Below are positions 46,051 to 58,135 of a stretch of 64,000 nt of DNA, piece by piece. Made by a program: the position numbers and the translations under genes. This stretch comes from Pseudisothecium myosuroides (taxonomy: Eukaryota; Streptophyta; Bryopsida; Hypnales; Lembophyllaceae), in NCBI GenBank assembly GCA_951799445.1, contig OX637297.1, forward strand, positions 6,200,001-6,264,000, given 5' to 3'. The notes under the pieces are model-generated. The model saw only the letters and a program-made list of their open reading frames with translations, did no database searches and was not told the DNA's origin. Positions within the stretch are counted from its first letter, which is position 1; every line of letters begins with the position of its first letter.

Positions 46051-46569
46051 CTTCAATCTTCAGACCCTTACAATTATTTATGAGTCAGTCGATTGCCCTG
46101 TGGTGGATGTTTGATGTGGATTCCATCTTATTTTTGTTTCCTAGTCAGAGGCATTTATGTCTATTTGTTCTGTCTTTCATGGGGGAGTGGACAGTCTCTG
46201 ATTGTGTCGCGTCAACAAAGTGACCTTATGTGACTGCTTGTTGTAGCACAGTGTAAAGTTAGGAACGAAGGGTAGTTTGCACTTGTACATAATCCGCTAG
46301 TGATTAGCATGCGCTCTTCTAGATGTATCTTAAAAATGTTTAAAAAAAAAATAAGCGACGCGTTCACTGGACTCATGTCTAATGAATTGCTTTTGTCCAA
46401 ATTTGTGCCTAGCCCGAAAAAATTAGAAGTGTGCATTGTCCGTTGGCAATAAGGCAATCACTTAACAGAGGGGTTTTGCGGTCGCTTAGTGGGAATCTTT
46501 GCTTGTTGCTATTTTATGGCTCTCATGATTTTGCATTTCAATAGGTAACCACAAATCTCTTGTGTTATG

Positions 46570-47172
46570 CTTGCTTCAGGTAGTATAGGCCGGTCGCGGA
46601 GAGATTGTGCCGCGGAGGCGCGGAGAGTGTCCTCAATAATTGTCACTCTGCAACAGAAGTAGTTGAACATCGTGTTTGACTTGAACAGGGTGCTTTGTAA
46701 GTACATTAATAAGTCGGCATACATGGGTAAAACAAAATATGGGGTCCACAATAGTGTATTCAACAATAAGCACCCCAGTATAATCGGCCACAAGGCCGTC
46801 TTCATTCGTCCAGACTTAAAGGAACTCCTAAAGGTCTTCAATACTGCTAATTGCGTCATAGTTTGGAACTCCATGCTAAAGAAGAACGTGGAGCCCATCG
46901 CAGGATTCCTGTTCCAATTCTGTAGTAAGTCTCAGCCCTTCAGCATCCTAGGACAAGAAAAGTGCTGGATGGTTGAAACCTCAGAGCAACAATTCCTTAG
47001 ACATAGTGAAGATCCCTTCAAGAGCCTTTTCTTCAAAGTGCTAGAATATTACATCTTCCTAGATCCAAACAATCTTATGGCTTTTAGCAGCAACAACACT
47101 ATTCTCATTGACAACTCCCCCTTAAAGAGTGTCCTCAATGAGAACAGAAACGCCATATTCCTCAAGAGCTAG
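46570..47172 (+). pseudogene. FCP1/NLI-type HAD phosphatase-like domain
   Basis: After a possible acceptor (TTGCTTCAG near 46,578) the frame reads SIGRSRRDCAAEAR.., a TAG, then LNIVFDLNRVLCKYINKSAY, GHKAVFIRPDLKELLKVF, CVIVWNSMLKKNVEPIAGF, CWMVET and NTILIDNSPLKSVLNENRN to 47,172. This is the FCP1-homology layout: nucleophile motif DxDGTL (here DLNRVL), motif II (VIVWNSM), and the late DD motif (here IDNSP). Both second-position Asp residues are Asn, so phosphatase activity is doubtful. It lies in the same orientation just behind gene X; whether they were once one gene is unclear. Confidence 0.65.
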
Positions 47173-47223
47173 AATCATTAATTACCAACATAGGGACCAA
47201 GTTCTAATGGGAACATTGATGCC

Positions 47224-47418
47224 ATGGCTGAAGCAACTCCACAAGGACTTTCCACCGAGAAGCTTGTAAGAATACGTGAACTTGAATTGGCTTGGCGAAA
47301 GCCCTATGCCACGAACCTCATACGATGCTGCCAAACTTTTGGTCGGATTGAAGACATGTGCAAGCTACTTGGGGTTGCATTTTGTCCTACCCGAGATGGA
47401 TTTAGTGATAGAGCTTGA
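47224..47418 (+). pseudogene. Possible terminal exon behind the FCP1-like domain
   Basis: A 64-codon frame (MAEATPQGLSTEKLVRIREL.., RCCQTFGRIEDMCKLLG) 50 bp after the FCP1-like stop and in the same orientation. Composition is protein-like, but I do not recognise it. It may be the tail of the same gene or a separate small gene. Confidence 0.3.
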
Positions 47419-47429
47419 GCTCGAGAGCA

Positions 47430-48419
47430 ACAAAAAAGATTAGACTTCCCTGTCTCACCGTAGACTCTAGGATGGATTCTACATTTTGTAAATGAGGATT
47501 TTTGGGTATGTAATTCAAGTGTATCATTAAAGTTTTGAGAGTTCATTCCAACTTGTAGCCGGATGATTGCAAGAAACACTTGTCCTATTTCTTGTCCCCT
47601 TGCCCTCAAAAATTGGCTTTTTGCTCATAACTTTTGCATTGTTTGTCCATTTGGCATGAAATTTGGAATGAAGGTAGATGCTAAAGTTGTAGACCTTGAA
47701 TAATTTTTAAAAAAAATTTAAAAATAGTTTACTATTTTTAACCTGCCCCCAATTGGGTGTCTACCTTGGCCATTTTGAGGGATTTTAGTCCTATTTTTGA
47801 CTCGAAAATGCAAATTTGAAGGCATAAATTGGACATATTGGAGGTCTACTAGCATTACAAGTACTAACAATGAGTTTTTATGAAAATAGCAACATGTGGA
47901 TTGCACACATGGGTCAAAGTGACCTTCCTTTGCGCAAAAGCTACGAAGAGGAAAAAAATTTCCTTCATGAATTTTTTGGTGCAATGCGAGCGCAATCTTT
48001 TCTAGCAAAATGGCTTTTTTTATGGAATTTTTTTGAATTTTTTTGAATTTTTTTTGAATTATTGAAAATGGAAATCTCCACAGACTCCTTTTTTGCTATT
48101 TTCTGCTCCCAGTGGCTTCTGCACTACTTTGTAGTAGTCCGTAGTACTGCATAGTACAGCATAGTACTACATCAACAGTTCAGATCTGCAGGCGCCTTGA
48201 ATCAACAGTTCAGATTTGCCAGGGTGCTTCTAAAATGTAGTATTAATAGTATTGCGTAGTACTGCTAGTCCTATGGCCAAAAAACGCAGTTTTGATGAAA
48301 AAATACAAAGTGTTTCTTGCAACTACCCAGCCTCTCTATCTGTCTGTAGGGTATTATTTTGTCTTCTTGGACTATTGTGATGTTCTACACTGTGATGTCT
48401 TCATTTATCTATAGGCCAA
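47430..48419. other. Non-coding stretch with low-order repeats
   Basis: No gene. It contains an AT-rich repeat-like block (47,620-48,080) and, at 48,125-48,290, repeated TAGTACTGCATAGTAC words and two copies of ATCAACAGTTCAGAT. A TTTATCT..AAAGATAAAT palindrome-like word lies at 48,405-48,427. Confidence 0.4.
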
Positions 48420-49372
48420 AGATAAATGTTTGGGGCTTCTATGCAATTGGAGGTGGCTTCAATTTGGAAGATCCAATTTGCATGTGCTCCAACGGAATCA
48501 GCCTATGACAAGGAGCCTCTAGTTTGGATTGGAGGCATTGCTCTTGAGGAGGTCCGGCATGGAAGGGGGGAGCTTCTTGGCGTCTTTGTATTCAAGGCCT
48601 TTCGTTTTCTACTTTGCCATGGACACGGCTTCGGTGGCCATAGAATTCTCCAAGGGAAATGTGGAGGAAGGCGTCGTGGATAGCCCATTGAGTCGAGGAC
48701 CGGTCGGGCCCCCGATTTGCTCACCCTTGCTGATGAAGTGGAAAGACTCAACACCTAGCTGATTGCGTTTGCAGTTGCCAGCTTCCCATACCTAGAACAC
48801 CCCGCACAGGAAATTGTACGTGGACAACAAAGGACATGCTGAAGATCTTTGCCTCGACGATGCAGAGTTGTTGCCTGTCGAAGTTGGACATGACTCTCAA
48901 AAAATGAAGCTCCTATCCGGTGAATGCAATGGAGGTTAGAGTTGCAACATCAAGGCATTGTCGAGTCCCTCCCCCCCGCAATCGATGGGAGGCGGTTCCT
49001 TGCCTTCCCTTATACCTATTTTCAGCAAACCAGTTCTTAAATAGCATCAACAGTTAAATGTCTCACAATCAACTACATATGCAGATCTGTACGTAAACAC
49101 TGTTCATACGTTGCTACTAGACCACCTCCTTGAAGTTCTAGAACTCTTTCCAACGATAGAACTCTTTCTTGAATTGAATGCAAGCAGCGGAGACAGGTCA
49201 GAGACATACTGAAGCTAGGGAGTTGTAGCCCCTTCCAAAGTGCAACTGAATATGCAATGCCTTCTCTGCGCAAGGATATTCTTGGAGGGTATGCCAAGCA
49301 GAAAGCACTAGAGGCAAAGAAGGAAGCGTTGGAGGCAACCAAGACTAGCTCTTCCACCAAGAACAATGGTTA
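48420..49372 (+). pseudogene. Decayed coding stretch, unrecognised
   Basis: Overlapping short frames (for example VFYFAMDTASVAIEFSKGNV, GGIALEEVRHGRG) and, at the end, LRKDILGGYAKQKALEAKKE..TKTSSSTKNNG to a TAG at 49,370. That ending looks like a genuine C-terminal coiled coil. Frame changes between pieces show decay. Family unknown. Confidence 0.35.
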
Positions 49373-50269
49373 GGAGAGTGGTTCTTGTTTACAACAAAAC
49401 TATTTCCAAAAAACAATCATTACTATTAATAGAGTAGCCAATGCTGTATAAAAGATGACCATTTTTTAGCAAAGTAAAGTGCTTCATGCGTACATAGCCT
49501 CTACTATTTTGTCACCAGGTCATTTAGAATTAAATATATGTTACTTCCTATGATTGAAGTAAATTATATAGATACATGAGATAAATTGTTTTATATGTAC
49601 ATGGTTTCTCAAGTAAATTCATGTTTGTCAATGTAAAGTGGACCACTTTTAATAATGTTACATACTTTTTGGCTAAAAATCATATAGTATTTGCCTTTGA
49701 TTGGTGTATAAATCATGTAGCATTTTTGAAATGTAACATGCTTCCATCTTGCTTTGTACTTCTAATGTCTAATCTCTTAATTGTATTATTTTAGTGTTGC
49801 CTATATTTATCTTTGCCTTTAAAAACTTATCTTTGAACCAAGGTCCTTAAGGTCTAAATATGACCAGTTTCTCTTATTTTAATGAATATGGCCTTTAAAG
49901 GCAATAGATTGAAGACTGAGAACCCCTTGGTAGGAAGCATCCAATTGAACACTGGTGGTCACGCACATGTGGGTCATGGCACCATTGCATTGCCAGTTTT
50001 GGAGGGGGACAACAATCCTACAAGATACAAAGATGCCCCTCAAGCAATTCCTCTAATTAAAGCAAGTGAAAACAAAGGCTAAAGGATAGGTGTAAGACAA
50101 AACTTGCACAATGTTGTCGTTCTTGTAGAGGTCCCAAGGATTACACATATTGGTGCAAAATTTGAAGACGACAAACAAGGGACAACAAATTTGGATCCAA
50201 GCTAGTTTGATGACAAGCAACCTTTTCATAAAAGTGGCAAAATCTTGTGCTAAGAAAAAAAAAAGTGCT
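49373..50269. other. AT-rich stretch without a supported gene
   Basis: A 66-codon frame (49,882-50,082) is the only opening; I see no support for it. Two TTATCTTTG words lie near 49,806-49,835. Confidence 0.3.
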
Positions 50270-50973
50270 AAGAAAAAATAGGCATAATATACTATTCAAA
50301 ACCTACGTTTTAGGTGGTGAATTTAAGGTGATTTCCAATGTAACAGCCCGTGTTTTTATGTCAGTAGTAACATCTAGTGTAATAGTTTCTTATAGTGTTC
50401 TTATAGTGCTCTTAAACAAGTATCTAATTTTTTTGGCAGTCTAATTGCTCAAGGGTGTAACAAGAAAAGGGTTTGCATGAACAACAGGTATTTTCAAAGT
50501 TTTTTTTTTTTTTAACGTGGCATGTTTTGAGTTGTAGGACTTTATTTAGTGCTTCTTGAGGCAATATTAATAATGTATGCCTTGTCAGTCATTTCCGAGG
50601 TAGAATATTGGATATTTTGTAGAATGTGTATTAATGGAAATGTGTAATATTCTTGGGCATCTTTGCAAAAATGGAGACCTTACCAATTTGATGCAGCCTA
50701 CTGCGTTGCTTTCCAACCTGGAATTCTTTAAATTTATACCATAAAAAACTAAAATATTTTGATGTCTAAGTTGACGGATTATAGATGACGTCAAATATAA
50801 TGATCGTTGTTTTTATGTCAAGAATGACGTCTAATGTAACATCTTAATTTTACATTGGACGTCATTGTTGATATAAAAATAGGGATTGTTGTATTTAATG
50901 TCCCCTAAAATCCATTAGTTTAGACAACAATCGTTATTTTAAAGGTCATCCAAAACATGATTTTCTTATAGTG
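50270..50973. mobile_element. CACTA-like element fragment
   Basis: The right end is the inverse of CACTATAAGAAAATCATG, ending at 50,973. A related terminus sits at 58,036 (CACTATAAGAAACCC). Inside, 50,786-50,910 is a ~60-bp-arm hairpin (AATGACGTCTAATGTAA versus TTACATTGGACGTCATT). The left end near 50,290 is poorly defined. CACTA ends are typical of the CACTA/En-Spm superfamily; no transposase is present. Confidence 0.5.
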
Positions 50974-51751
50974 TGATTTGGGCTGCACAAGAGGGAAGAC
51001 ATATTGCTAAAACAATCGTAACTTGATTAGTATATTCCACCTCTACGTGGTATATGTAGACTAATGTATTGTAGATTAATACTTGTGTTTTCTAAGAAAT
51101 GTTGAAATATGTTCAAGGACTTAAATAAATTTGAAAATACATCAAATTGCCCTTTACTTCTTGTTTTCATATTTACAACTTTGTTTATTAAATGCTTCTA
51201 TTGTTTGGTGTAAAAGACATAATCTATTTTGTTGTTTTCAATTGACTTGACTTCTTTTGGACTTCAATGAAGAAAATAAAAAATGGGTGTCTGAATGCTG
51301 GATTGTAGTATTTAATGGAACAAGATACTACGTGTTCTTTTGAATTGCTTCTATGTATAAGTACAAAGTAAAATATTTTACACTCCAGTTGTAGCCCACG
51401 GTGATACATACTCGATCTAGAAAAAGATAGCAACAATGCAATTGTGAAGAGTTTGAATTTTTTCATTGTATCGCAATATGCATGTTTCTTAATCCATAAA
51501 CATGAGAAAGATCTAATTTTTTGGAGAGGGCATTTGAAATGATGACTTGACTTATGTGTGTTGAATATTTATTGCTGTTAATTTGAATTTGTGTTGAATT
51601 TGGCTAGTTGAATGAAGCAACTAATAACATGAACTGTAAAAGCACAGCTCATTATCATCTAAGCATATGAACTTTGTGAAAGATTTTTCAAAGGTATGAA
51701 CCTCAAAGTGTTTGTTTTCTTCAATACAAATATGTATGTTCATTCCCTTAA
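50974..51751. other. AT-rich stretch without a supported gene
   Basis: Nothing recognisable between the CACTA-like end and the 3' limit of DUF7869 element copy B. Confidence 0.35.
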
Positions 51752-52316
51752 AACATTATATTCAATAAAATGGGAAGATGGGGCCCTCTCAAAATAATAT
51801 TAGGCTTTTGAAGGTACAATGAGTGTTCAATTAAAGTTAGCTCTAATTTATCTCCACAATCACTTATTTATTTAGTTCAAAGTAGCAATTTCCATTAAAA
51901 TGAGAGTATTGCAAACAATGCACGTCTTTATACAAACATTGCATTGCTTTATGTCAAATATTCCATGAATTTCACAAACAAGGAAATGTAAAATGAAATA
52001 CCAAATACATTAATACGATATACATATTGCATTTGCGATATGAAGATTGCAAATACATCACCAAAATATGTACTCTCCACTACAAATGTATAATTCTAAT
52101 CATACACATAGAAATCAATACTTAAACATTCATAACTCTATATCTACAACCTCACATCTAGGATAAAACTAAATATTATCCTTCTCTCACAAGTATGTGA
52201 AAGTATATTATAAACATTTAAAAACCATATAGCACTCTATATTAGCATATAACTAACGACATAGTTAGAATTTCATAAAAACCACTAGTCTACCACTACG
52301 TTCAAGACAAAAGAAT

Positions 52317-54691
52317 TCAAGCCAAACTTTGCTTGATGACTTCAATTTGAGCAGCAAGAATCTTCATCATGCACTCTTCAGTATCTTTTTGCATACTAGA
52401 CTTGCACGCTATCGTAATAGCATCCGTATGTTGCCAAAGTGGCGGTTTGGTTTCATCAATTGACCTTCCAACATAGACCTCTTTCTCTGTTCCATCCGGT
52501 GTAGAAGTTTTGAATATCCTCATCTCTTGCTATTGGATAGAAGTGTTGAATGAGCACGCAATTTGGTTTCTCTAGGTTATTGTTAGGATCAAAACGTCTA
52601 TGCAATTCAAACTCAATGATTGTCATCGTCTGCAAGTACAATTGCAACAAAATAGCCTTCTAATATCTAGATCTTGACCTACTCTGAAGGATGATTGTAG
52701 GCAACCTTGTAATGGCCCAATGTAAACATCATCCTCCCCAAATTCTTCACGATCCTTGCCGTCTTTGTCTAATTGATCCACTTGAGTCGCTTGAATACAA
52801 GTAGTAGGCTAGTGCTTCAAAACAATCCTTCAAAACAACAGATGCAAGTAGTGGTTCTTACAGCGCTACCTTCATATCACGCCAATAGTGCACCACATAC
52901 TTGTACAGCCTCTGGCATTCCCACTCACTTCCGCATTGCACAAGTTCTTCTAGTACTTCATAAATCTAGATACACCTTTCACAATGTCTTCCACGCCTTT
53001 CATTGCCTTTTGTGGAATTGGCAACGGTATACCATGTAGCCACAAACTTTGTCCTTCAGCATCTTCTTTCCACAACTTAATGCCTCACCGTCTTCCCCTA
53101 ACTAGTCCACATCAGTGCATAACAATTTGTACTTCATGATTGGACCCATGTTGAATCTATGTAGGACTTCACTTGTTGAGGTATTATATGTCCAATGAGG
53201 ATGTCCCCACCTTCTACAAATGTACTTGCAATGAAACCCTTGAAATTGGGCACTAATTCCACAAGGTGAGCATGACCATGTGCAATCATGCCAGTGACAA
53301 ATACGGACAACTTCACAAGGCCATCACTGTCTTTATTCTTGTGAGAAAAGACTAGACAAGCAATTTTGGAATGATCCATCTTGTCGTGCATGATTGTCAG
53401 GCCTTCTTGCAGAGAAGTATGCAACCGGTAATGGTTTGCATAGTACAACTCCCAATGAGCATGAGCTACTACAAGATGTTTGTCCAATTTTCTTCACTAC
53501 ATCAGAGCGGTATTTGAACCAGTAAGGGCACCCTTCCCAAGCTCTTGTAATTTGTCACAAGTAGCTTACCAAGCAAAATTGTCACCCGGCTTCTTCACCT
53601 CATACTTTGAACTTGAAAACTTGAAAACTTGAAAACTTGAAAGATTTGATTTTGCTTAAATTTGAAGTTGAAACATCCGCTAATCCAAAGGCTGCATTAG
53701 CATCATTGATTTCTTTCATCTTCTCCTTCTATTGAAAGGTAGCTAGAGGAGAGACAAATAGACACAACCTTCTCCCTTGACTTTATAGTTTGAGTACAAT
53801 GTGGCATATGATTGGCCTTCTTATCAAGGATGCACTTCAACATAGCTATAGCTTGTTGAGTGTGTCTCCTTGGCTTTAGCAATCCCGTATTGCCGTGGTC
53901 CATTAATTGCTTCCCAAAGATCCTTCATGTATGTTTGATAGCTGAAGAATGTGGATTTTGGGACTCCAAAAATATGCATCCATGCTCGCATGCACACAAG
54001 GATCTCTTCAACTGCCACCATCCTTCCTCCGTGTGAGTCATAATGAATTTGTCTATAGACATTAGTCTTTATGAAGGCCATGTGCTTGAATGTGGAATTA
54101 TAGTACATGCGCTCACAAAAGGCTTAAATCTTCTCCCTCAAAAATAGATGAATATAATTTCACAGCAACAGACTTTGCTAAACATCGCGTCAATGGAATG
54201 TTCAATGAGCAAATCCTTCAATTTGAGGACAATCTTTCGAGGTGGTTTTCTAATGGTCCTTGTATACAGTCAGGCAAAGGTCAAAGATAGTGGATTCAAG
54301 ACACTTGCCTGGAGGCTATTAAAATTATCCTAGGCTTCATGGTCACGAAGGCTTGCCCTTAACAATGGACTAGATGAATAGGCCAAGCTATCAATGAGTA
54401 AATCTGCTCACAAAAAATATCTACTTCGAAATGTATCTTCAAAATGTGCACTACTACTTGAATATCACCAAGAGGACCATTGGCATCAAGAATAAGGTCC
54501 AAGTTCATGCTATGGCAAGTAAATTCTCCAATAGCATGCCCTAGTTGCTGTAAAGAGTGACGCACATAGTATTCTAAAGTCTACGCTAAAAACCTCTGCA
54601 CTATGGAATGTCCGCATTCAGTTTCTCAGAAATTTGGAGCTTTTCTTCCAAATCTTCCATAATGTCAATTGGGTTGGTAGTAGAAGCCATG
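52317..54691 (-). pseudogene. DUF7869-like putative transposase, copy B
   Basis: Start ATG at 54,691 (MASTTNPIDIMEDLEEK), parallel to copy A. Next: NLDLILDANGPLGD, ERMYYNSTFKHMAF, RMVAVEEILVCMRAWMHIFG, HGNTGLLKPRRHTQQA, HWELYYANHYRLHTSL, MHDKMDHSKIACLVFSHKNK and TGMIAHGHAH. There the sequence jumps to LVELVPNFKGF, so the QMDN..NKNRY and VGHTHDDID region, carrying two of the three candidate catalytic Asp positions, is deleted. The C-terminus (DVYIGPLQG, RERGLCWKVN, KPPLWQHTDAIT, IEVIKQSLA) ends near 52,317. Several stops, including TAG at 54,576-54,574, the same place as TAG 12,564 in copy A. Non-functional. Confidence 0.8.
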
Positions 54692-54825
54692 TCACTTGAA
54701 CAGTACAAGGTACAAATAAAAGATGAGAAATTTGATAGAGAAAAATAATGTTTCCATAAATCTCTAGAGGACCATAATATTTTTGTAGGTAAGAAATCAT
54801 TGCGGAAATGACTGAAAACGCAGTT

Positions 54826-55575
54826 TATCTTGACTTGAGCTGAAGTGCATTTTAGCGATGGTCAAGCTGAACTAGATTTCCTTCATTTCAACTCGAATTG
54901 AGCTGAAATGCATTTTAGCACTGGTCGAGCTAAAATGACAAGAAATGCACTTCAGCTTGACTAGCACTAAAATGCATTTCAACTTGACTCAAGCTAAAGT
55001 ACATTTTAGCTTTGGTCGAGCTTAAATGACGTGAATTGCACTTCAACTCAACTAGCACTGAAATGCATTTCAACTTGATTCCAGCTAAAGTGCATTTAGC
55101 ACTAGTTATGCTAAACTACATTCCTTTCATTTTAGTTTAAACCAAGTTGAAATGCATTTTGATACTGGTTAAGTTGAAAAGATAGGAATTACAATTCAGC
55201 TTGACTAGAGTTGAAATATCCTTCAACCAAACCAACGCTGAAATGCATTTCAGCTCAATTTGAGCTGAAGTGCATTTCAACACCGTTCGAGCAAAAATGC
55301 AGACCAAGACTCTATTACATTCTAGTCAACAAATAATGTAGATGAGTAGTTCAACGTATCACTGTACGTATAACTCCTTTGTTAATTCAGTTGGGGTTGA
55401 GCTATACTGAATTGTAGTTGACAACCCTTGGCCCTAAGATTATTGTCTGAAAGTGTACCTCAACTATACCATACATGTTGCTACAGCTTGACTCAAGCTG
55501 ATTTGTAGTGACGGATCAATAATAATAGACGTTGTTGTTTAGTTCAAGTTGAGCTAAACTATCCCATAATTCACA
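54826..55575. repeat. Array of AGCTCGA-type palindromes, copy B
   Basis: About ten degenerate palindromes of the form TTCAGCTTGACT..GAGCTGAAATGCATTT (54,826-55,300), then three more spaced ones near 55,390, 55,490 and 55,545. Same position before the gene as the array at 11,826-12,340. The spacer word TGCATTT replaces TTGCAATT of copy A, so the two arrays have diverged by unit-wide changes. Confidence 0.75.
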
Positions 55576-56246
55576 GGATCGAGAATTAATTCTATTGTAA
55601 ATTAAAATATCTATTTTTAAAAGTCCAAAATTCACAGCGGTGTGTTCGGAGACTATCACACGTTGGCTGATTGCATGTAACAAAATGATAATCCACTACA
55701 CAGTGAGTGGTACGACGCATCACAACATGAAATGCACAGACAACAAGTAAAAAATAAAGCATTGTCATTGCTAAGCAAGAAATTACAGGTGACATATAAG
55801 CCTCCAATTTGGTGAATTCTAAATGTTTAAAAATGCGAAAAGGTTGGATTGGCTTACTAGCAACATGATGCAATGGAGTGGCTCCTCGAACAATGCGATG
55901 GATAAGAACAACACAATTACAAAACCAAACTACTGAAACTCTTCATATAACTTAACAATACAAGTCAAATACTTACACGATGAAAGCAATGCTCGCGAAA
56001 GTCAATACAATTCAAGAAAAAGGTGGAAAGAGATGTTTGCAACTAGATTGACGACACACACCTGACTCCTTGGCAGGAATGAAAGAGCGCCAACTCAATC
56101 CAAGGTTTTGAACACCTACCTTCTAATTTCAGATGTCCTGGGAATTGTAATGGCCTTTGCAACTATATACCAAGAAAAGTGTGTGCAATGCCAAAATACA
56201 TCATTGGCCCCACAAAAATTATGGGATTAGTAGTCTTGCAAAAAAA

Positions 56247-56261
56247 ACCCTTTATAAATGC
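56247..56261 (-). promoter_or_regulatory. TATA box of DUF7869 gene copy B
   Basis: GCATTTATAAAGGG on the minus strand, aligned with GCATATATCAAGGG of copy A and preceded in both by CAGAGCCACAT-type sequence. Confidence 0.5.
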
Positions 56262-56719
56262 TCGTTGACTTCTCTAGACTGATGTGGCTCTTTGCCATTG
56301 GCAACCTATCACCGTTGCTAGAAAAAATTGCAAGTCATACACTTATCTCCTTTCAATTTGCATTTTGTGCACTTCGATATAAATGATCAAAGATTGTTAT
56401 TAGAAAGTAAAGAACTAGTTGTGTACTATGAGCAAGTTTTTGCTACCGCAACTTATTGCTTATGGAATACATAATTAGCACAAAGTAGGGATTTGGATTT
56501 ATTTTGAAAGAATTGCAGCTTTATTGCAATGTCATTTCTAGCTTCAGGGTGCGGGACTTCCCTTTTTTTTTATAATAAATACATAGTGTGCAATAAAAAA
56601 TAATATTCCTTAATTTAAAAAAAACCATTGTTCCCAGAATTCTTCATGAGGAACTTTAGGGTTTAGGATTAAGAGAGTTTAGGTTCACAGTTTAGGATTT
56701 AGGGGTCATGAGCCATGAA

Positions 56720-57853
56720 CTTTGTATGTAAAAGGCTTAATAAAAAAATGTAAAAATTGAAAATATTTTAAAGATTTAGAATTGACAAAAATAATCAATT
56801 GGTGCCCATTTTTAATCAACCGCTATGTGAATAAAAAAAATCAGAGTAAATCATGCCTTATACTTTAATAACCACAAATATCCAAAGTCATTGAATTTGT
56901 ACATGAAAGGCTTAACAAAAAAATGTAGAAGTTGTAAATATTCTCAAGATTTAGAAATTAGAATCTACAAGAATATTCAATTGGTACCCATTTTTAATCA
57001 ATTTTGACATGAATATAAAAATGGGAATAAACTGTGGTCTGTACTTTAAAGCACTACAAATATCCAAAGTTTTGGAATTTGTATGTGAAAGGCTTAACAA
57101 AAACATGTAGATGTTGTAAATATTCTCAAGATTTACAAATCACAAGAAAATTTAATTTTTGCCCATTTTTAATCAACTCCTACGTGAACAAAGAAAAATG
57201 GGAATAAACCATGCCCTTGTCTTTAAATCACCACGAATGTCCAAAATCATGGAATTCATACGTGGAAGGCTTAACAAAAAATGTAAAGGTTGTAAATATT
57301 CTAAAGCTTTAGAATCCATGAGAATATTCAACTTTTGCCCATTTTTAATCAATTATACATGAATAAAAAAATGGGAATAAACCGTGCTCTATAATTCAAA
57401 TCACCACAAATATCCAAAGTTACAAAATTTGTACATAAAAGGCTTAACACAAAAAAATAGAAAATGTAAATATTCTCAAGATTTAGAATCCACAAGAGTA
57501 TTCAACTTCTACCCATTTCTAGTTAACCTCTATGTGAGTTAAAAAAAAATTGAAATTAAACTATGCCTAGTACTTTAATCACTACAAACATACAAAATCA
57601 TCAAATTTGTATACGAAAGGCTTAACAAAAAAATATAAAAGTTGTAAATGTTCTCAAGCTTTATAATCCACAAGAGTACTTAACTTCCTCTCATTTTAAA
57701 TCAACCCCTTCGTGAATAAAAATATATGGCAATAAGCCATGACTTATACTTTAATGACTACAAATATCAAAAGTCATGGAATTTGTATGTGAAAGGCTTA
57801 ACAAAAAAAATGTAAAAGTTGTAACTATTCTCAAGATTTAAAATCCACAAGAA
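56720..57853 (-). repeat. Tandem satellite array of copy B (~176-bp unit)
   Basis: About six and a half units. GGCTTAAC anchors near 56,907, 57,087, 57,265, 57,439 and 57,615 give 174-180 bp. The inverse unit (TTGAGAATATTTACAACTTC, TTTTTTTGTTAAGCC, ATTCAATGAC) aligns with the type 2 unit at 9,045-10,735. The array ends at ATTCAATTGGTGG (57,853). Confidence 0.85.
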
Positions 57854-58035
57854 TATTCAATTGGTGGATGGAAGTACACTAGATCCCACCCACTTTTAGC
57901 AAAATTGGAATGTATACAATTTGCAAAAAGTACTAGAAATGTATTAAATTGTACTCTACAGATGGAAGGTACGCAATATATGTCTTCCAATTCTAATCGT
58001 GAGACTACAAACTGTGAATCTGGATTGGCCAATGG

Positions 58036-58135
58036 TTGCACTATAAGAAACCCTTATTTTAGGTAATGAGCCCCAATTTTCTTAAACGGATTTTAGGTGA
58101 TGTCAATGTTGACAACCCAATGTTTTTATGTCAAC
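58036..58135 (+). mobile_element. CACTA-like terminus cutting transposase copy 3
   Basis: Begins CACTATAAGAAACCC at 58,036 and shares ATGTTTTTATGTCA-type internal words with the 50,270-50,973 element. Transposase copy 3 coding homology (CDTSKWHS) stops where it meets this segment. Confidence 0.45.

Larger units (their letters stand above)
51752..57853 (-). mobile_element. DUF7869-type element copy B (~6.1 kb)
   Basis: Same order as copy A, inverted: satellite array (57,853-56,720), TTTAGGG words, promoter, palindrome array, gene, 3' flank ending at AACATTAT (51,752). It lacks the MULE insertion, so it gives the empty site. An internal deletion removed the central part of the gene. No clear terminal inverted repeat or target duplication was found at its ends. 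Confidence 0.75.

Noticed and set aside
49882..50082. 66-codon frame MNMAFKGNRLKTENPL..
   Set aside because: No family recognised, no neighbouring exon signals, and length is within chance for this region.
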